Assembly (NCBI GenBank): GCA_017399905.1
Contig: JAFQAR010000043.1
Location: forward strand, 124,001 to 188,000
DNA from: Bacteroidales bacterium
GTDB lineage: Bacteria > Bacteroidota > Bacteroidia > Bacteroidales > UBA932
Direction: 5' to 3'
DNA length: 64,000 bases
Both the position numbers and the translations under genes were made by a program. Positions 45,258-54,061 of the stretch are shown here, piece after piece; position 1 is the first letter of the stretch; every line of letters begins with the position of its first letter. Below the pieces are notes generated by a model. The model ran no database searches and was not told the origin of the DNA. It saw only the letters and a list, made by a program, of their open reading frames with translations.

Positions 45258-48044
45258 ATGAAGAAGATATGTTCATTCGCGGTTGCTGCCGTTGCGATGA
45301 TGGCTGCCGCATCATGTGCCCATGAGGAGTTCGACGATTTCCAGCCGGAAGGAGGCAAGGTTACCTTCACGGCGACAATAGGAGCGGACGACGCCGACAC
45401 TAAGGCGGAGCTTGGCACAAGCGAAAACGGGAAGCCGCAGACCATGTGGACTGCAGGCGATATGATCACCGTCCACAACGGCGACAAGGGCTATGTGTTC
45501 GCGACGGACGATGCGGGCAAATCAGCCGAATTCACATACAACGGCAACGATTTCACTGCGGATAAGGGCGTGGTTGCGGTTTATCCTGCAGGAGATCATG
45601 ATGCCGAGATCAAGGAGAAGGACGGAAAGACTACGATTACCGTGAACACGACCGTGCCTTCGGTTCAGACAGCGACAGCGGACTCATATGACCCTGCTGC
45701 AGCCGTTTCAGTGGCATATTCGACCGACGACCATCTGCGCTTCAAGAACGCTACAGCGATGCTGAAGTTCACTGTAGGCACAGAGAACATCAAGAGCGTC
45801 GTGTTCGAGGGTCTCGACGGTGAGGCAGTGAGCGGTGATATGGAAGTGGAGATGAAGGCTGACGGCAGTCTCAAGGAGGTCGCTGCGACCCCTCACGATC
45901 AGAGCAGCTTTGCTGTGGAGCTCGTTGCTCCGGAAGGAGAGATGCTCCAGAAGGGTGTGACATATTATGTCGCCATCACCCCGCAGACCTTCGAGAAGGG
46001 ATTCAATGTTTCTTTCCGTTTTGTAACGGACGGAATCAAGTATCCGGCTTTTGAGTATGCTGTAGAGCGCACTATCGACAGGAACGTGATTCTGAACCTT
46101 GGTGAACTGAAGTTCGACCTTACTGAGCTTCAGCTTTTGAATGTCGAGCCTGAGCTTGGCAGCTTCAAGTTTACCGTGGCGAACAATCCGGGAAAGATCC
46201 TTCCGAAAAAGCTCGGATATAAGGCTGGATCAAACGGTTTCATGGGTTTGGGTGCTACTGCAAGCGTGCCGACATTGAAAGAGACTGTGGATGAAGAGGA
46301 ATGTGCTGTCGACCAGACAAACAGGAAGATTTCCCTCTATCTGCCTTATCTCAACGACCGCAGGCTCGTGCCGACATTCGAGATTCCTGCGGGAACCGTG
46401 CTCATGTGCAACGGAAGGGTTGTGGAGAGCGATGTCACCAAGGTCGACTTCACAGGCAATCCTCAGGTTGTCGTAAGAAACGGCGCAGGTACGGAGCTCG
46501 TCTTCGATGTGGAATTCACCAACACAGGACTTCCGGTGGTGGTAGTGAACCAGAAGACCGGACTTGTAACTTCTACGAGTGATGACACCGAGAAGGGCAG
46601 CAAGATATGGTACGAGGCTACTGGTGCCGGATGGCAGCCTAAGGACAGCGATTGGGCCATGACGGAAGGAGACGACAATTTCATGATATACAACGCCGAC
46701 GGAACATCGGCTCTGACCGACAAGAACGGGGCGATCGTCAATGAACCTCTTCTCGCTTCGACCCGCATACGCGGCAACGTCAGCCAGCAGATGCCGAAGA
46801 AGCCGTTCGCGGTAAAGCTCGACAAGAAGTCGGGAGTGCTCGGTATGCCTGCGCACAAGCGCTGGGTGCTCCTCGCAAACTGGAACGACCGTACGTTGAT
46901 GCGTAATGCGATCGCTTACGACATAGCGAAGATTTTCCAGGACACATTCAAGGATGCTGTCTATGCCGATGGAACATCCGCTGCCGGAATGGCGTGGAAT
47001 CCGTCAGGACAGTTTGTGGAACTCGTTTACAATGGCGTATATGTAGGCAATTATTATCTCTGCGAGCAGATCAAGATCGACGGCAACAGGCTTGACATCG
47101 CTGAGCCGCTTGATGTGGATGAGAATCCTTACGACGGAGATCCGGCTAAGTTCGGCTATCTCTTCGAGAGTGACGACAACTATGACGAGCTCACGAAGTT
47201 CCTTACCAAGTCCTATATTCCTTTCCTTTTCAAGGATGATGGTGATGAAGGCGGAAACATGCTTAACTATGCGAAGGGCATCATCAACGGTATAGAGGAC
47301 AATCTCTATGCAGGCAGCTGGTCGGCGGCGTATAATTCGATGGACCTCGCTTCGTTCGTTGACTTCCTGCTCATCCAGGAGGTGATGATGAACGGTGAGC
47401 TTGCCAATCCGAAGAGCTGCTACAGCTATATTCCGAACACCGAAAAGAACGGTGTGCTCGACCAGAAGCTCTATGCCGGCCCTATCTGGGACTTCGACTG
47501 GCAGACGATTCCTAACATTTCCGTGATAAACAGCACATATGACAATATGTACACCGATAACGGTGGAAAGGCCTCGTATGAGTTCAACTATACAGAATCC
47601 ATGCTCCAGTATGGTGACTTTGAGCACAGCAGCAGCGAACCGACGGCGAAGAACGAGGATGACAAGCCATATATGTGGTATCCTCTTCTTGTACAGAGTC
47701 AGGAATTCAAGGACATGGCTGCACAGCGCTGGAACGCCGTGAAGGGACTGATTTCTTCATATGCCGATGTCCAGATCCCTGCGATGGCCGAAAAGATCAG
47801 GAAGTCGGAGGAGGAGAACTGGAAGATATGGTATCTTGATTCAGGAAGTAATGCAGCAAGCCGCAGATATAGTACCTTCAATGTCGGAGGCGGATTCAAG
47901 GGCGACGAGGCGATGTCGTTCGATGATGCGGTTACGACAATGAGGTCAAACCTCAAGATACGAATCAGCGGAATGGACTATGTTTCCAACAAGAACTGGC
48001 CGAAAGTCAGCGGAGCACCGACCCTTCAGGCTACAGAAAATTAA
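45258..48044 (+). CDS. CotH kinase-family lipoprotein C
   Basis: 928 residues. Lipobox AASC then AHEEFDDFQPEGG. Its N-terminal module is a different fimbrillin-like type (VTFTATIGADDADTKAELG, TMWTAGDMITVHNGDKGYVF). The Ig-like linker (FKFTVANNPGKILPKKLGYK ... NTGLPVVVVNQKTG) and CotH domain (RIRGNVSQQMPKKPFAVKLDKKSG, HKRWVLLANWNDRTLMRN, GPIWDFDW) are as in A and B. It lacks the WWPW tail and ends APTLQATEN. Last gene of the plus-strand operon; the terminator is at 48171-48207. Confidence 0.9.
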   Translation: MKKICSFAVAAVAMMAAASCAHEEFDDFQPEGGKVTFTATIGADDADTKAELGTSENGKPQTMWTAGDMITVHNGDKGYVFATDDAGKSAEFTYNGNDFTADKGVVAVYPAGDHDAEIKEKDGKTTITVNTTVPSVQTATADSYDPAAAVSVAYSTDDHLRFKNATAMLKFTVGTENIKSVVFEGLDGEAVSGDMEVEMKADGSLKEVAATPHDQSSFAVELVAPEGEMLQKGVTYYVAITPQTFEKGFNVSFRFVTDGIKYPAFEYAVERTIDRNVILNLGELKFDLTELQLLNVEPELGSFKFTVANNPGKILPKKLGYKAGSNGFMGLGATASVPTLKETVDEEECAVDQTNRKISLYLPYLNDRRLVPTFEIPAGTVLMCNGRVVESDVTKVDFTGNPQVVVRNGAGTELVFDVEFTNTGLPVVVVNQKTGLVTSTSDDTEKGSKIWYEATGAGWQPKDSDWAMTEGDDNFMIYNADGTSALTDKNGAIVNEPLLASTRIRGNVSQQMPKKPFAVKLDKKSGVLGMPAHKRWVLLANWNDRTLMRNAIAYDIAKIFQDTFKDAVYADGTSAAGMAWNPSGQFVELVYNGVYVGNYYLCEQIKIDGNRLDIAEPLDVDENPYDGDPAKFGYLFESDDNYDELTKFLTKSYIPFLFKDDGDEGGNMLNYAKGIINGIEDNLYAGSWSAAYNSMDLASFVDFLLIQEVMMNGELANPKSCYSYIPNTEKNGVLDQKLYAGPIWDFDWQTIPNISVINSTYDNMYTDNGGKASYEFNYTESMLQYGDFEHSSSEPTAKNEDDKPYMWYPLLVQSQEFKDMAAQRWNAVKGLISSYADVQIPAMAEKIRKSEEENWKIWYLDSGSNAASRRYSTFNVGGGFKGDEAMSFDDAVTTMRSNLKIRISGMDYVSNKNWPKVSGAPTLQATEN

Positions 48045-48170
48045 CGATCCTCAAGATCAATAAACTATGAAAAACTGTTAAGTCCCCTTGAACTATGAAA
48101 ACTTCTTGATATTTGATGGTTAACCTAAGTTTAAACACTTGATGCTTAATCTCAACGGATTTAACAGTAC

Positions 48171-48207
48171 AGCCCCGCAACTCTCCCGAGTGCGGGGCTG
48201 ATTTTAT
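48171..48207 (+). terminator. Terminator of the plus-strand lipoprotein operon
   Basis: AGCCCCGCA-loop-TGCGGGGCT followed by GATTTTAT. Confidence 0.85.
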
Positions 48208-48261
48208 AGTAAACCAGCTACAGTTCATAGTACGCCACGTTCTTTCCGGGACGCCACACCT

Positions 48262-48360
48262 GGTAGCTAACCTTCTGATTCACAGAACTTTGCTGGTTAT
48301 CGCGTGCTCCCCTTTGACGGCACGCATATTATGTTATTTGTCTGAGAATCAGGGGTTTAA
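48262..48360. repeat. Dispersed hairpin repeat between the convergent operons
   Basis: GCTAACCTTCTGATTCACAG, CTTTGCTGGTTATCG, then CGTGC-TCCCCTTTGACG-GCACG, followed by GTCTGAGAATCAGG. Same family as at 30.0 and 63.6 kb. The 443-bp gap 48045-48487 holds only this repeat and the two terminators. Confidence 0.8.
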
Positions 48361-48374
48361 GGGCCAGGAGCTTA

Positions 48375-48413
48375 CTAAAAACCAGCCCTGCGGTCGGGAG
48401 ACGGCAGGGCTGG
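48375..48413 (-). terminator. Terminator of the minus-strand lipoprotein operon
   Basis: On the minus strand CCAGCCCTGC-loop-GCAGGGCTGG followed by TTTTTAGT; perfect 10-bp arms. It faces the plus-strand terminator 170 bp away. Confidence 0.88.
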
Positions 48414-48487
48414 AGTTGTTAACCATTAAAGTAATCCCAGTTTCAGTTCAGGTTTTCAAACCGTTATAGTGGGGATTAACATTATTC

Positions 48488-50233
48488 TTACTTTGTGTAT
48501 GAGAACTCTACTACGATCGGCCAGTGGTCTGCAAGACCCTGGTATGCCGAGTCGCGGAGGTAACCGTTGGCGCTGATCTGTACAGCTGCATCAGGGTTGT
48601 TGATGTAGATGATCTTGTCAACTACCTCACCCTTCTGTGAAGAACAGATGATGTCTGTATCTGATGTACCTGTAGCATCCTCCACTACGAGAGAGTTAGA
48701 CGGATATGTTGGGTATACGCCGTCCCACATGAAGTCAACCCAAGGGTCGTTCACCTCAAGGTCGCTGTCAAGCACGCCCCAGAAGTAGGTCTGGAAGTCG
48801 TGACGTGTGTAACGGCAGTTGGTGTCGCCCATGAAGATGATAGGACGGTTGTTGCCACGGATGCTGTTGATGTACTGAGCCACCTGCTTGAGCTGAGCGT
48901 GCTGAGCGTTGATGTGGCCGCTTCCTGACGAGCTGTAGGTGTTCATATGGGTGATGATCACGTCGATCTCAGTGCCGTCTGCGAGAGCTACGACATAGTG
49001 ACGGAAGCCCTTCTTGATGCAGGTGTTGGCGCCTGATGTGATTCCGCCGTAGTCTGATGTGAACTCGACGATGTTCTCATTGCTGAACGAGCATGTAGAG
49101 TTGTTTGCAGCGAAGCCGAGGCCGTCTGTATTGTTCGATGAAATCGATGAAACAGAGCCCCTGTATGTGCCGAAAGAATATCCTCCGAGAGCGCTTGTAA
49201 GCTCTGTATGGTATGCGAAATCCTCCGAGAAACCTACGAAGTCCCATGTGTCGGCTGCAATAGCGGAGCTGATGGTCTTTGTGCCGTCAGAACCTGGGCC
49301 GTCACCGTTGATTGTGAAGAACGAGATCTTCTTTGGAAGACCGTCAACGTTGTATGTCGCAGCAGTGAATGTGCCCGCAACGGCTGGAGTCTCAGGCTCA
49401 ACCGGTGTCTCAGGCTCCTCCGGAGTCTCCGGCTCTTCAGGCTGCTCAGGCTCAACAACCTCAGCCTCAGGAAGCTGAACGCTCACCTCGTAGTATCCGC
49501 CGGCAGCAACATCACCGCTCACTGTGAGTTCTGCAGTCGCCTCAGCATCAGCCGAATAAGCCGTAACGGCAACGACGTCGCCAGCCTTCACCGTCGGGAA
49601 GATCACGGCCTTGCCGGTAGTGGTGAACTCGGCATATGTGGTGTAGCCTTCATATGTATATGAACCGTCAGCCGCGCTGAAAGCGAACGAACCCACTACA
49701 GGGACATCTGTTCCCTCGCGTGTAACCTTTACCTTCATGCTCACGATCTCCTGGCCCTCGAGTGCGCTGCCTGCAGTCTCGACAGAGAAAACGACGTCAG
49801 AGAAGATGCTGTGGAACTCGAACTCCACGTCGCCGTTTGAATTTGTGCCGGTCTGCACACCGTAGCGGTAGTTGGTTGCGCCCGCAGTCTGATCCTGCGC
49901 AAGCGAACCCTTGAGACCTGTCGCGTTGTTTGAAGAATTGCTGCTTGAATAAGGATAATAGGCATACTGCGGAGCACCTGTCACCTCTGTAGAAGCGGTG
50001 AATGTCACGCTTGTGCCAGCCGATGAAGTTGTGTACTTCACGTTCTTCTCTGATGCATCGGTATATACACCGACAACATCACTCTTTGCCCAAGCGGCGC
50101 CTGAACCGTTGTCAACTACTGAAGCAGTAATCTGCTGTGACACAGTCTCCTCCACCTCAGGCTGCGAATTAGAGCAACCAAAGCTGATGAATATCATTGC
50201 TGCAAATGCAGCTGAAAGAAATTTTCTTTTCAT
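48488..50233 (-). CDS. EEP-fold (endonuclease/exonuclease/phosphatase) lipoprotein 1
   Basis: 581 residues. Lipobox SFGC then SNSQPEVEE. Fimbrillin-like module (about 25-250), a Pro-Glu-Thr linker (PEQPEEPETPEEPETPVEPE) and the EEP domain. Catalytic positions are all present: N295 (ATYNVDGLP), E337 (GFSEDF), D470 and N472 (MGDTNCRYTRHD), D569 and H570 (LADHWPIVVEF). The fold includes DNases, sphingomyelinases and inositol-phosphate phosphatases; the YNVDGLP and SEDF context recalls secreted sphingomyelinase-like members, but the substrate is open. It is a mosaic: N-terminal half like EEP 2, catalytic half almost identical to EEP 3. Confidence 0.9.
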   Translation of the reverse strand: MKRKFLSAAFAAMIFISFGCSNSQPEVEETVSQQITASVVDNGSGAAWAKSDVVGVYTDASEKNVKYTTSSAGTSVTFTASTEVTGAPQYAYYPYSSSNSSNNATGLKGSLAQDQTAGATNYRYGVQTGTNSNGDVEFEFHSIFSDVVFSVETAGSALEGQEIVSMKVKVTREGTDVPVVGSFAFSAADGSYTYEGYTTYAEFTTTGKAVIFPTVKAGDVVAVTAYSADAEATAELTVSGDVAAGGYYEVSVQLPEAEVVEPEQPEEPETPEEPETPVEPETPAVAGTFTAATYNVDGLPKKISFFTINGDGPGSDGTKTISSAIAADTWDFVGFSEDFAYHTELTSALGGYSFGTYRGSVSSISSNNTDGLGFAANNSTCSFSNENIVEFTSDYGGITSGANTCIKKGFRHYVVALADGTEIDVIITHMNTYSSSGSGHINAQHAQLKQVAQYINSIRGNNRPIIFMGDTNCRYTRHDFQTYFWGVLDSDLEVNDPWVDFMWDGVYPTYPSNSLVVEDATGTSDTDIICSSQKGEVVDKIIYINNPDAAVQISANGYLRDSAYQGLADHWPIVVEFSYTK

Positions 50234-50248
50234 GGTATCTTAAGTGTA

Positions 50249-51913
50249 TTAAAGTGTTCTGGTATATGTGAACTCGATCACGATAGGCATATGGTCTGAA
50301 AGACCGCTGTAGTCCATGTCGCGGAGGTAGCCGTTTGCCTTGATCTGGGTGTCGGCGTTCGCGTCGTTGATGTAGATGACCTTGTCCACGACCTCACCGT
50401 GCTGGGTGTCCTCGCATACGATGTCGGTGTCAGGGTTTGTGCCTGTAGCGTCGCTGACCATCAGTGATTTCGACGGATATTCAGGATATACGCCGTCCCA
50501 CATGTAGTCTACCCAAGGGTCGTTGATCGTGATGCCCTCGGCGCGGATGATGCTCCAGAAATATGTCTCGAAGTCATGACGGGTGTAGCGGCAGTTGGTG
50601 TCGCCCATGAAGATGACAGGGCGGCCGTTGCGGTGGTTGGCGATCCATGTAGCCACCTCCCTGAGCTGCTTGTGCTGGCAGTCAAGGTGCTTCTGAGTGT
50701 CGTATGTGTTCATATGGGTGATGTACACGTCGATTTCAGTGCCGTCGGCGAGGGTCACGAGATAGTAGCGGAATCCCTTCGATACAGGGGTGTTGGCTCC
50801 GGCGAAGATGCCGCCGTACTCGTAGTCATATGTGTCGATGTATTCGCCGCTGAGCGAGCATGTTGCCTTGAGTGCGCCGAAATAGAGGCCGTCACCGAGA
50901 GTCTTCGACTTGCTTCCGAAAGCATATGTGCCGAGGTTCTTCGAATAGCCGCTGAAGCACTCGCTGAAATGGAAGAAGTCCCATCCGTCGTTTGTTATCA
51001 TGGTTCCGATGTTTCCGTCCGACGAACCCTTGATGTTGTATGTAGCACATGTGAATGTACCTGTAACTGTCTCAGGCTCAACCGGTGTTTCAGGCTCCTC
51101 AGGAGTCTCCGGCTCTTCCGGCTGCTCTGGCTCTACAACCTCGCCCTCAGGAAGCTGTACGCTCACCTGGTAGTATCCGCCTGCCTCGACAGTACCTGCA
51201 GCGAACTCCGCAACAGCCTCGGCGTTTGCTGAATATGCCGTAACGGTCACGATGTCGCCTTCGGCAACGGTCGGGAAGATCACAGCCTTGCCGGTAGTGG
51301 TGAACTCGCCGTATGTGGTCTGGCCCTCGTATGAATATGAGCCGTCAGCCGCGCTGAAAGTGAAGCCGCCGACAACAGGGACAACGGTTCCGTCGCGGGT
51401 TACCTTCACGTTCATGCTCACGATCTCCTGGCCCTCGAGTGCGCTGCCTGCGGTCTCGACGGTGAAGTCAACGACAGCGAAGATGCTGCGGAACTCGAAG
51501 GTAGCGTCACCGTTCGAATCCGAACCTGTCTGGACGCCGTAGCGGTAGTCAGGCGCAGATGCGGTCTGGTCCTGCGGGAGAGTGCCCTTCAGACCCGTAG
51601 CATTGCGTGATGCGTTGTCCGAGCTGTATGGGTAATATGCATACTGCGGAGCACCGCTCACCTCTACGGAAGCCTCGAATGTACCCTTTGAAGAGCTTGT
51701 GCATGTGTATTTGACATTCTGCTCCGAAGCATCGGTGTAGATGCCGAGAGCGTCTGTCGAAGTCCATGCCGCGCCCGAGCCGTTGTCGACGAGGGATGCG
51801 GTGATCTTCTGGGACACGGTTTCTTCAACCTCCGGCTTCGAATTGGAACATCCGGTACTGAGGCCGATGCACGCTATCGCGGCAAATCCAGCAAGTAAAT
51901 GAATTCTTTTCAT
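50249..51913 (-). CDS. EEP-fold lipoprotein 2
   Basis: 554 residues from the ATG at 51913 (MKRIHLLAGFAAIACIGLSTGC); 19 codons further upstream are open but precede the signal peptide. After the lipobox Cys comes SNSKPEVEE. The fimbrillin-like module and Pro-Glu linker match EEP 1. The EEP domain is shorter and more divergent than in EEP 1 and 3: TCATYNIKGSSDGN, FFHFSECFSGY, MGDTNCRYTRHDFETYFW, LSDHMPIVIEF. All catalytic types remain (N, E, GD-x-N, DH). Ends 16 bp before EEP 1 starts, so co-transcribed. Confidence 0.88.
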   Translation of the reverse strand: MKRIHLLAGFAAIACIGLSTGCSNSKPEVEETVSQKITASLVDNGSGAAWTSTDALGIYTDASEQNVKYTCTSSSKGTFEASVEVSGAPQYAYYPYSSDNASRNATGLKGTLPQDQTASAPDYRYGVQTGSDSNGDATFEFRSIFAVVDFTVETAGSALEGQEIVSMNVKVTRDGTVVPVVGGFTFSAADGSYSYEGQTTYGEFTTTGKAVIFPTVAEGDIVTVTAYSANAEAVAEFAAGTVEAGGYYQVSVQLPEGEVVEPEQPEEPETPEEPETPVEPETVTGTFTCATYNIKGSSDGNIGTMITNDGWDFFHFSECFSGYSKNLGTYAFGSKSKTLGDGLYFGALKATCSLSGEYIDTYDYEYGGIFAGANTPVSKGFRYYLVTLADGTEIDVYITHMNTYDTQKHLDCQHKQLREVATWIANHRNGRPVIFMGDTNCRYTRHDFETYFWSIIRAEGITINDPWVDYMWDGVYPEYPSKSLMVSDATGTNPDTDIVCEDTQHGEVVDKVIYINDANADTQIKANGYLRDMDYSGLSDHMPIVIEFTYTRTL

Positions 51914-51962
51914 GGTAATGTGTGTTAAGTGGTTAAGATATAAATGTGTGTGTTGGTGTCGG

Positions 51963-53765
51963 TTATTCAACAGTAATCGTTCCTGAGTATGAGAACTCTA
52001 CGACGATCGGCCAGTGGTCTGCAAGACCCTGGTATGCCGAGTCGCGGAGGTAATCGTTGGCGCTAATCTGTACAGCAGCATTCGGATTGTTGATGTAGAT
52101 TATCTTGTCAACTACCTCACCCTTCTGCGAAGAGCAGATGATGTCTGTGTCTGATGTACCTGTAGCATCCTCCACTACGAGAGAGTTAGACGGATATGTA
52201 GGATATACGCCGTCCCACATGAAGTCAACCCATGGGTCGTTCACCTCGAGGTCGCTGTCGAGTACGCCCCAGAAGTAAGTCTGGAAGTCGTGACGTGTGT
52301 AGCGGCAGTTGGTATCGCCCATGAAGATGACAGGGCGGTTGTTGCTGCGGATGCTGTTGATGTACTGTGCCACCTGCTTGAGCTGTGCGTGCTGAGCGTT
52401 GATGTGGCCGCTTCCTGACGAGCTGTAGGTGTTCATATGGGTGATGATCACGTCGATCTCAGTGCCGTCAGCGAGAGCTACGACATAGTGGCGGAAGCCC
52501 TTCTTGATGCAGGTGTTGGCGCCGGATGAAAGACCGCCCGAGGCAGATGAGAACTCAGTCCACATCTCTCCTGAAAATGCGCATGTACTCTTTCTGGTCG
52601 CGAAGCAGAGACCATCAGTATCAAGAGTAGAATAAAGTGCAGAAGCATTTACTGAACCACGGTGTGTTCCGAAAGTATAGATGCTCGAAAGTTCGCCAGT
52701 AAGCTCTGAGTGATATTCGAAGTCCTCAGAAAAACCGATGAAGTCCCAATTATCTGCTGCGATGGACTTGCTGATATTTGCAGTGCCTGATGAACCAGGT
52801 CCGTCTCCATTGACAGTGATAAATGATATTTTCTGAGGCAATCCATCCACATTATAGGTCGCTGCGGTGAATGTACCGCTAACCGTCTTCTCCACCTTCA
52901 GCCCGCTGAAATTGGCGAGAGTAAGCGGGAATGTATAATACATCTCCGGCTCAAAATCGGCCTTGGAAGTCACTGAAAGGGTCGCTGCAAGCTCTCCAGC
53001 CTTGAATGTAAAGGTCAGCTTGTCGCCGCTCTGCACTTCAGGGAAAACAGTCGCGAAGCTCGAAACCGCTCCGTCGAGAGTCTGGTTCCATACGGTCTTC
53101 AGTTCGTTAGATGTCGTGCCTTCTGTGTATGTTCCGTCCACCGCGCTGAATGTGAAATCTCCGGTCACAGGGACAGCTGCTCCGTCGCGGGTTACGGTCA
53201 TGGTAACGCTTTCGAGAGTCTTGCCCTCAAGCGCCGTACCGGTCGCGTCGATCTTGAAGCGCACGAGCGAGAACATGTTGTGGAACTTGAACTTGTATCC
53301 GCCCTCGGCAGTAACGGCCTTCAGCTGACCGTACTTGTAGTCGGCAGGGATATTCTGGCCCATTGTCTGCTCCGCCGGAATGGTTCCGGTGAGCGCAGTC
53401 GCTGCCTTTCCGTCGTTCGCCGCATCGTACGGATAATATGCGTACTGCACGTCTCCGCTTACGGTAGCATCGCTCGAGAACGATGCGTTAGGGATATTTT
53501 CTGTCTGTTCGTCATTGGTGTAGAGCACATTGCTGCTGCCGGATGTGAACACTCCGAGCTGGTCGCCCGGCATCCAGAGTACCGCTGTGTTCTCGCCTGC
53601 CACAAGGGCATCCGAGTCGATGCATGTGCGGGTCGCAGGCTGCTCGGCCATCTCGGCCAGAATCTGCGGCGCAGCTGTCTGGCCGCTCACCTCGCCGCCC
53701 TGCTCCTTAGCGCAGCCTGCGGCCATCACGACCGCCATCGCTGCAAGAATAGTCTTTATCTTCAT
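51963..53765 (-). CDS. EEP-fold lipoprotein 3
   Basis: 600 residues from the ATG at 53765 (a TTG codon just before is also open). Lipobox AAGC then AKEQGGEVSG. The fimbrillin-like module (TRTCIDSDALVAG, VLWMPGDQLGVFTSGSSNVLYTNDEQTENIPNASFS, ADYKYGQLKAVTAEGGYKFKFHNMF) is almost that of CotH D at 54062, whereas the EEP domain (ATYNVDGLPQKISFI, GFSEDFEYHSEL, MGDTNCRYTRHD, ADHWPIVVEFSY) is near-identical to EEP 1. Preceded by a micro-gene 24 bp upstream. Confidence 0.9.
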   Translation of the reverse strand: MKIKTILAAMAVVMAAGCAKEQGGEVSGQTAAPQILAEMAEQPATRTCIDSDALVAGENTAVLWMPGDQLGVFTSGSSNVLYTNDEQTENIPNASFSSDATVSGDVQYAYYPYDAANDGKAATALTGTIPAEQTMGQNIPADYKYGQLKAVTAEGGYKFKFHNMFSLVRFKIDATGTALEGKTLESVTMTVTRDGAAVPVTGDFTFSAVDGTYTEGTTSNELKTVWNQTLDGAVSSFATVFPEVQSGDKLTFTFKAGELAATLSVTSKADFEPEMYYTFPLTLANFSGLKVEKTVSGTFTAATYNVDGLPQKISFITVNGDGPGSSGTANISKSIAADNWDFIGFSEDFEYHSELTGELSSIYTFGTHRGSVNASALYSTLDTDGLCFATRKSTCAFSGEMWTEFSSASGGLSSGANTCIKKGFRHYVVALADGTEIDVIITHMNTYSSSGSGHINAQHAQLKQVAQYINSIRSNNRPVIFMGDTNCRYTRHDFQTYFWGVLDSDLEVNDPWVDFMWDGVYPTYPSNSLVVEDATGTSDTDIICSSQKGEVVDKIIYINNPNAAVQISANDYLRDSAYQGLADHWPIVVEFSYSGTITVE

Positions 53766-53789
53766 CAATTCTTAAATTTTAATTTCACT

Positions 53790-53915
53790 TTACTCTGCGT
53801 CGAAAGCATCGCCGCCGTCGCCGACTTCTGTGTCCACAGACGCGCAGAGCACGCCCTCTACCTCGATGTCGATAACCTCGACCTCTGGTGTCATGTAATT
53901 CATTGTCTTCATCAT
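53790..53915 (-). CDS. EG-x-x-CAS micro-protein 3
   Basis: A 41-residue product: MMKTMNYMTPEVEVIDIEVE, then GVLCASVDTEVGDGGDAFDAE. The EGVLCAS core is the same as in micro-protein 2. The end is acidic. It lies 24 bp upstream of EEP 3 and 146 bp after the CotH D stop. Too short for ordinary gene finders. The consistent placing before a lipoprotein gene and the conserved core support translation. Confidence 0.7.
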   Translation of the reverse strand: MMKTMNYMTPEVEVIDIEVEGVLCASVDTEVGDGGDAFDAE

Positions 53916-53954
53916 TTTCTATATAAATTAATTCATATTTACGGTGACCCCTAA

Positions 53955-54056
53955 TATTTTGACTATCAGTACCTTGCGGACTCTTCCTGCTCCCCATTGT
54001 CGGCAGGAGCTATGCGTAAAGCGCTGATTTTCAGAGAATTAAGCGCCACCTCCAAA
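53955..54056. repeat. Dispersed hairpin repeat, CCTGCTCCCC type
   Basis: TTTGACTATCAG, then CTTCCTGC-TCCCCATTGTCG-GCAGGAG, then GCGCTGATTTTCAGAGAATT. Between CotH D and micro-gene 3, inside the minus-strand operon. Confidence 0.75.
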
Positions 54057-54061
54057 AATCA

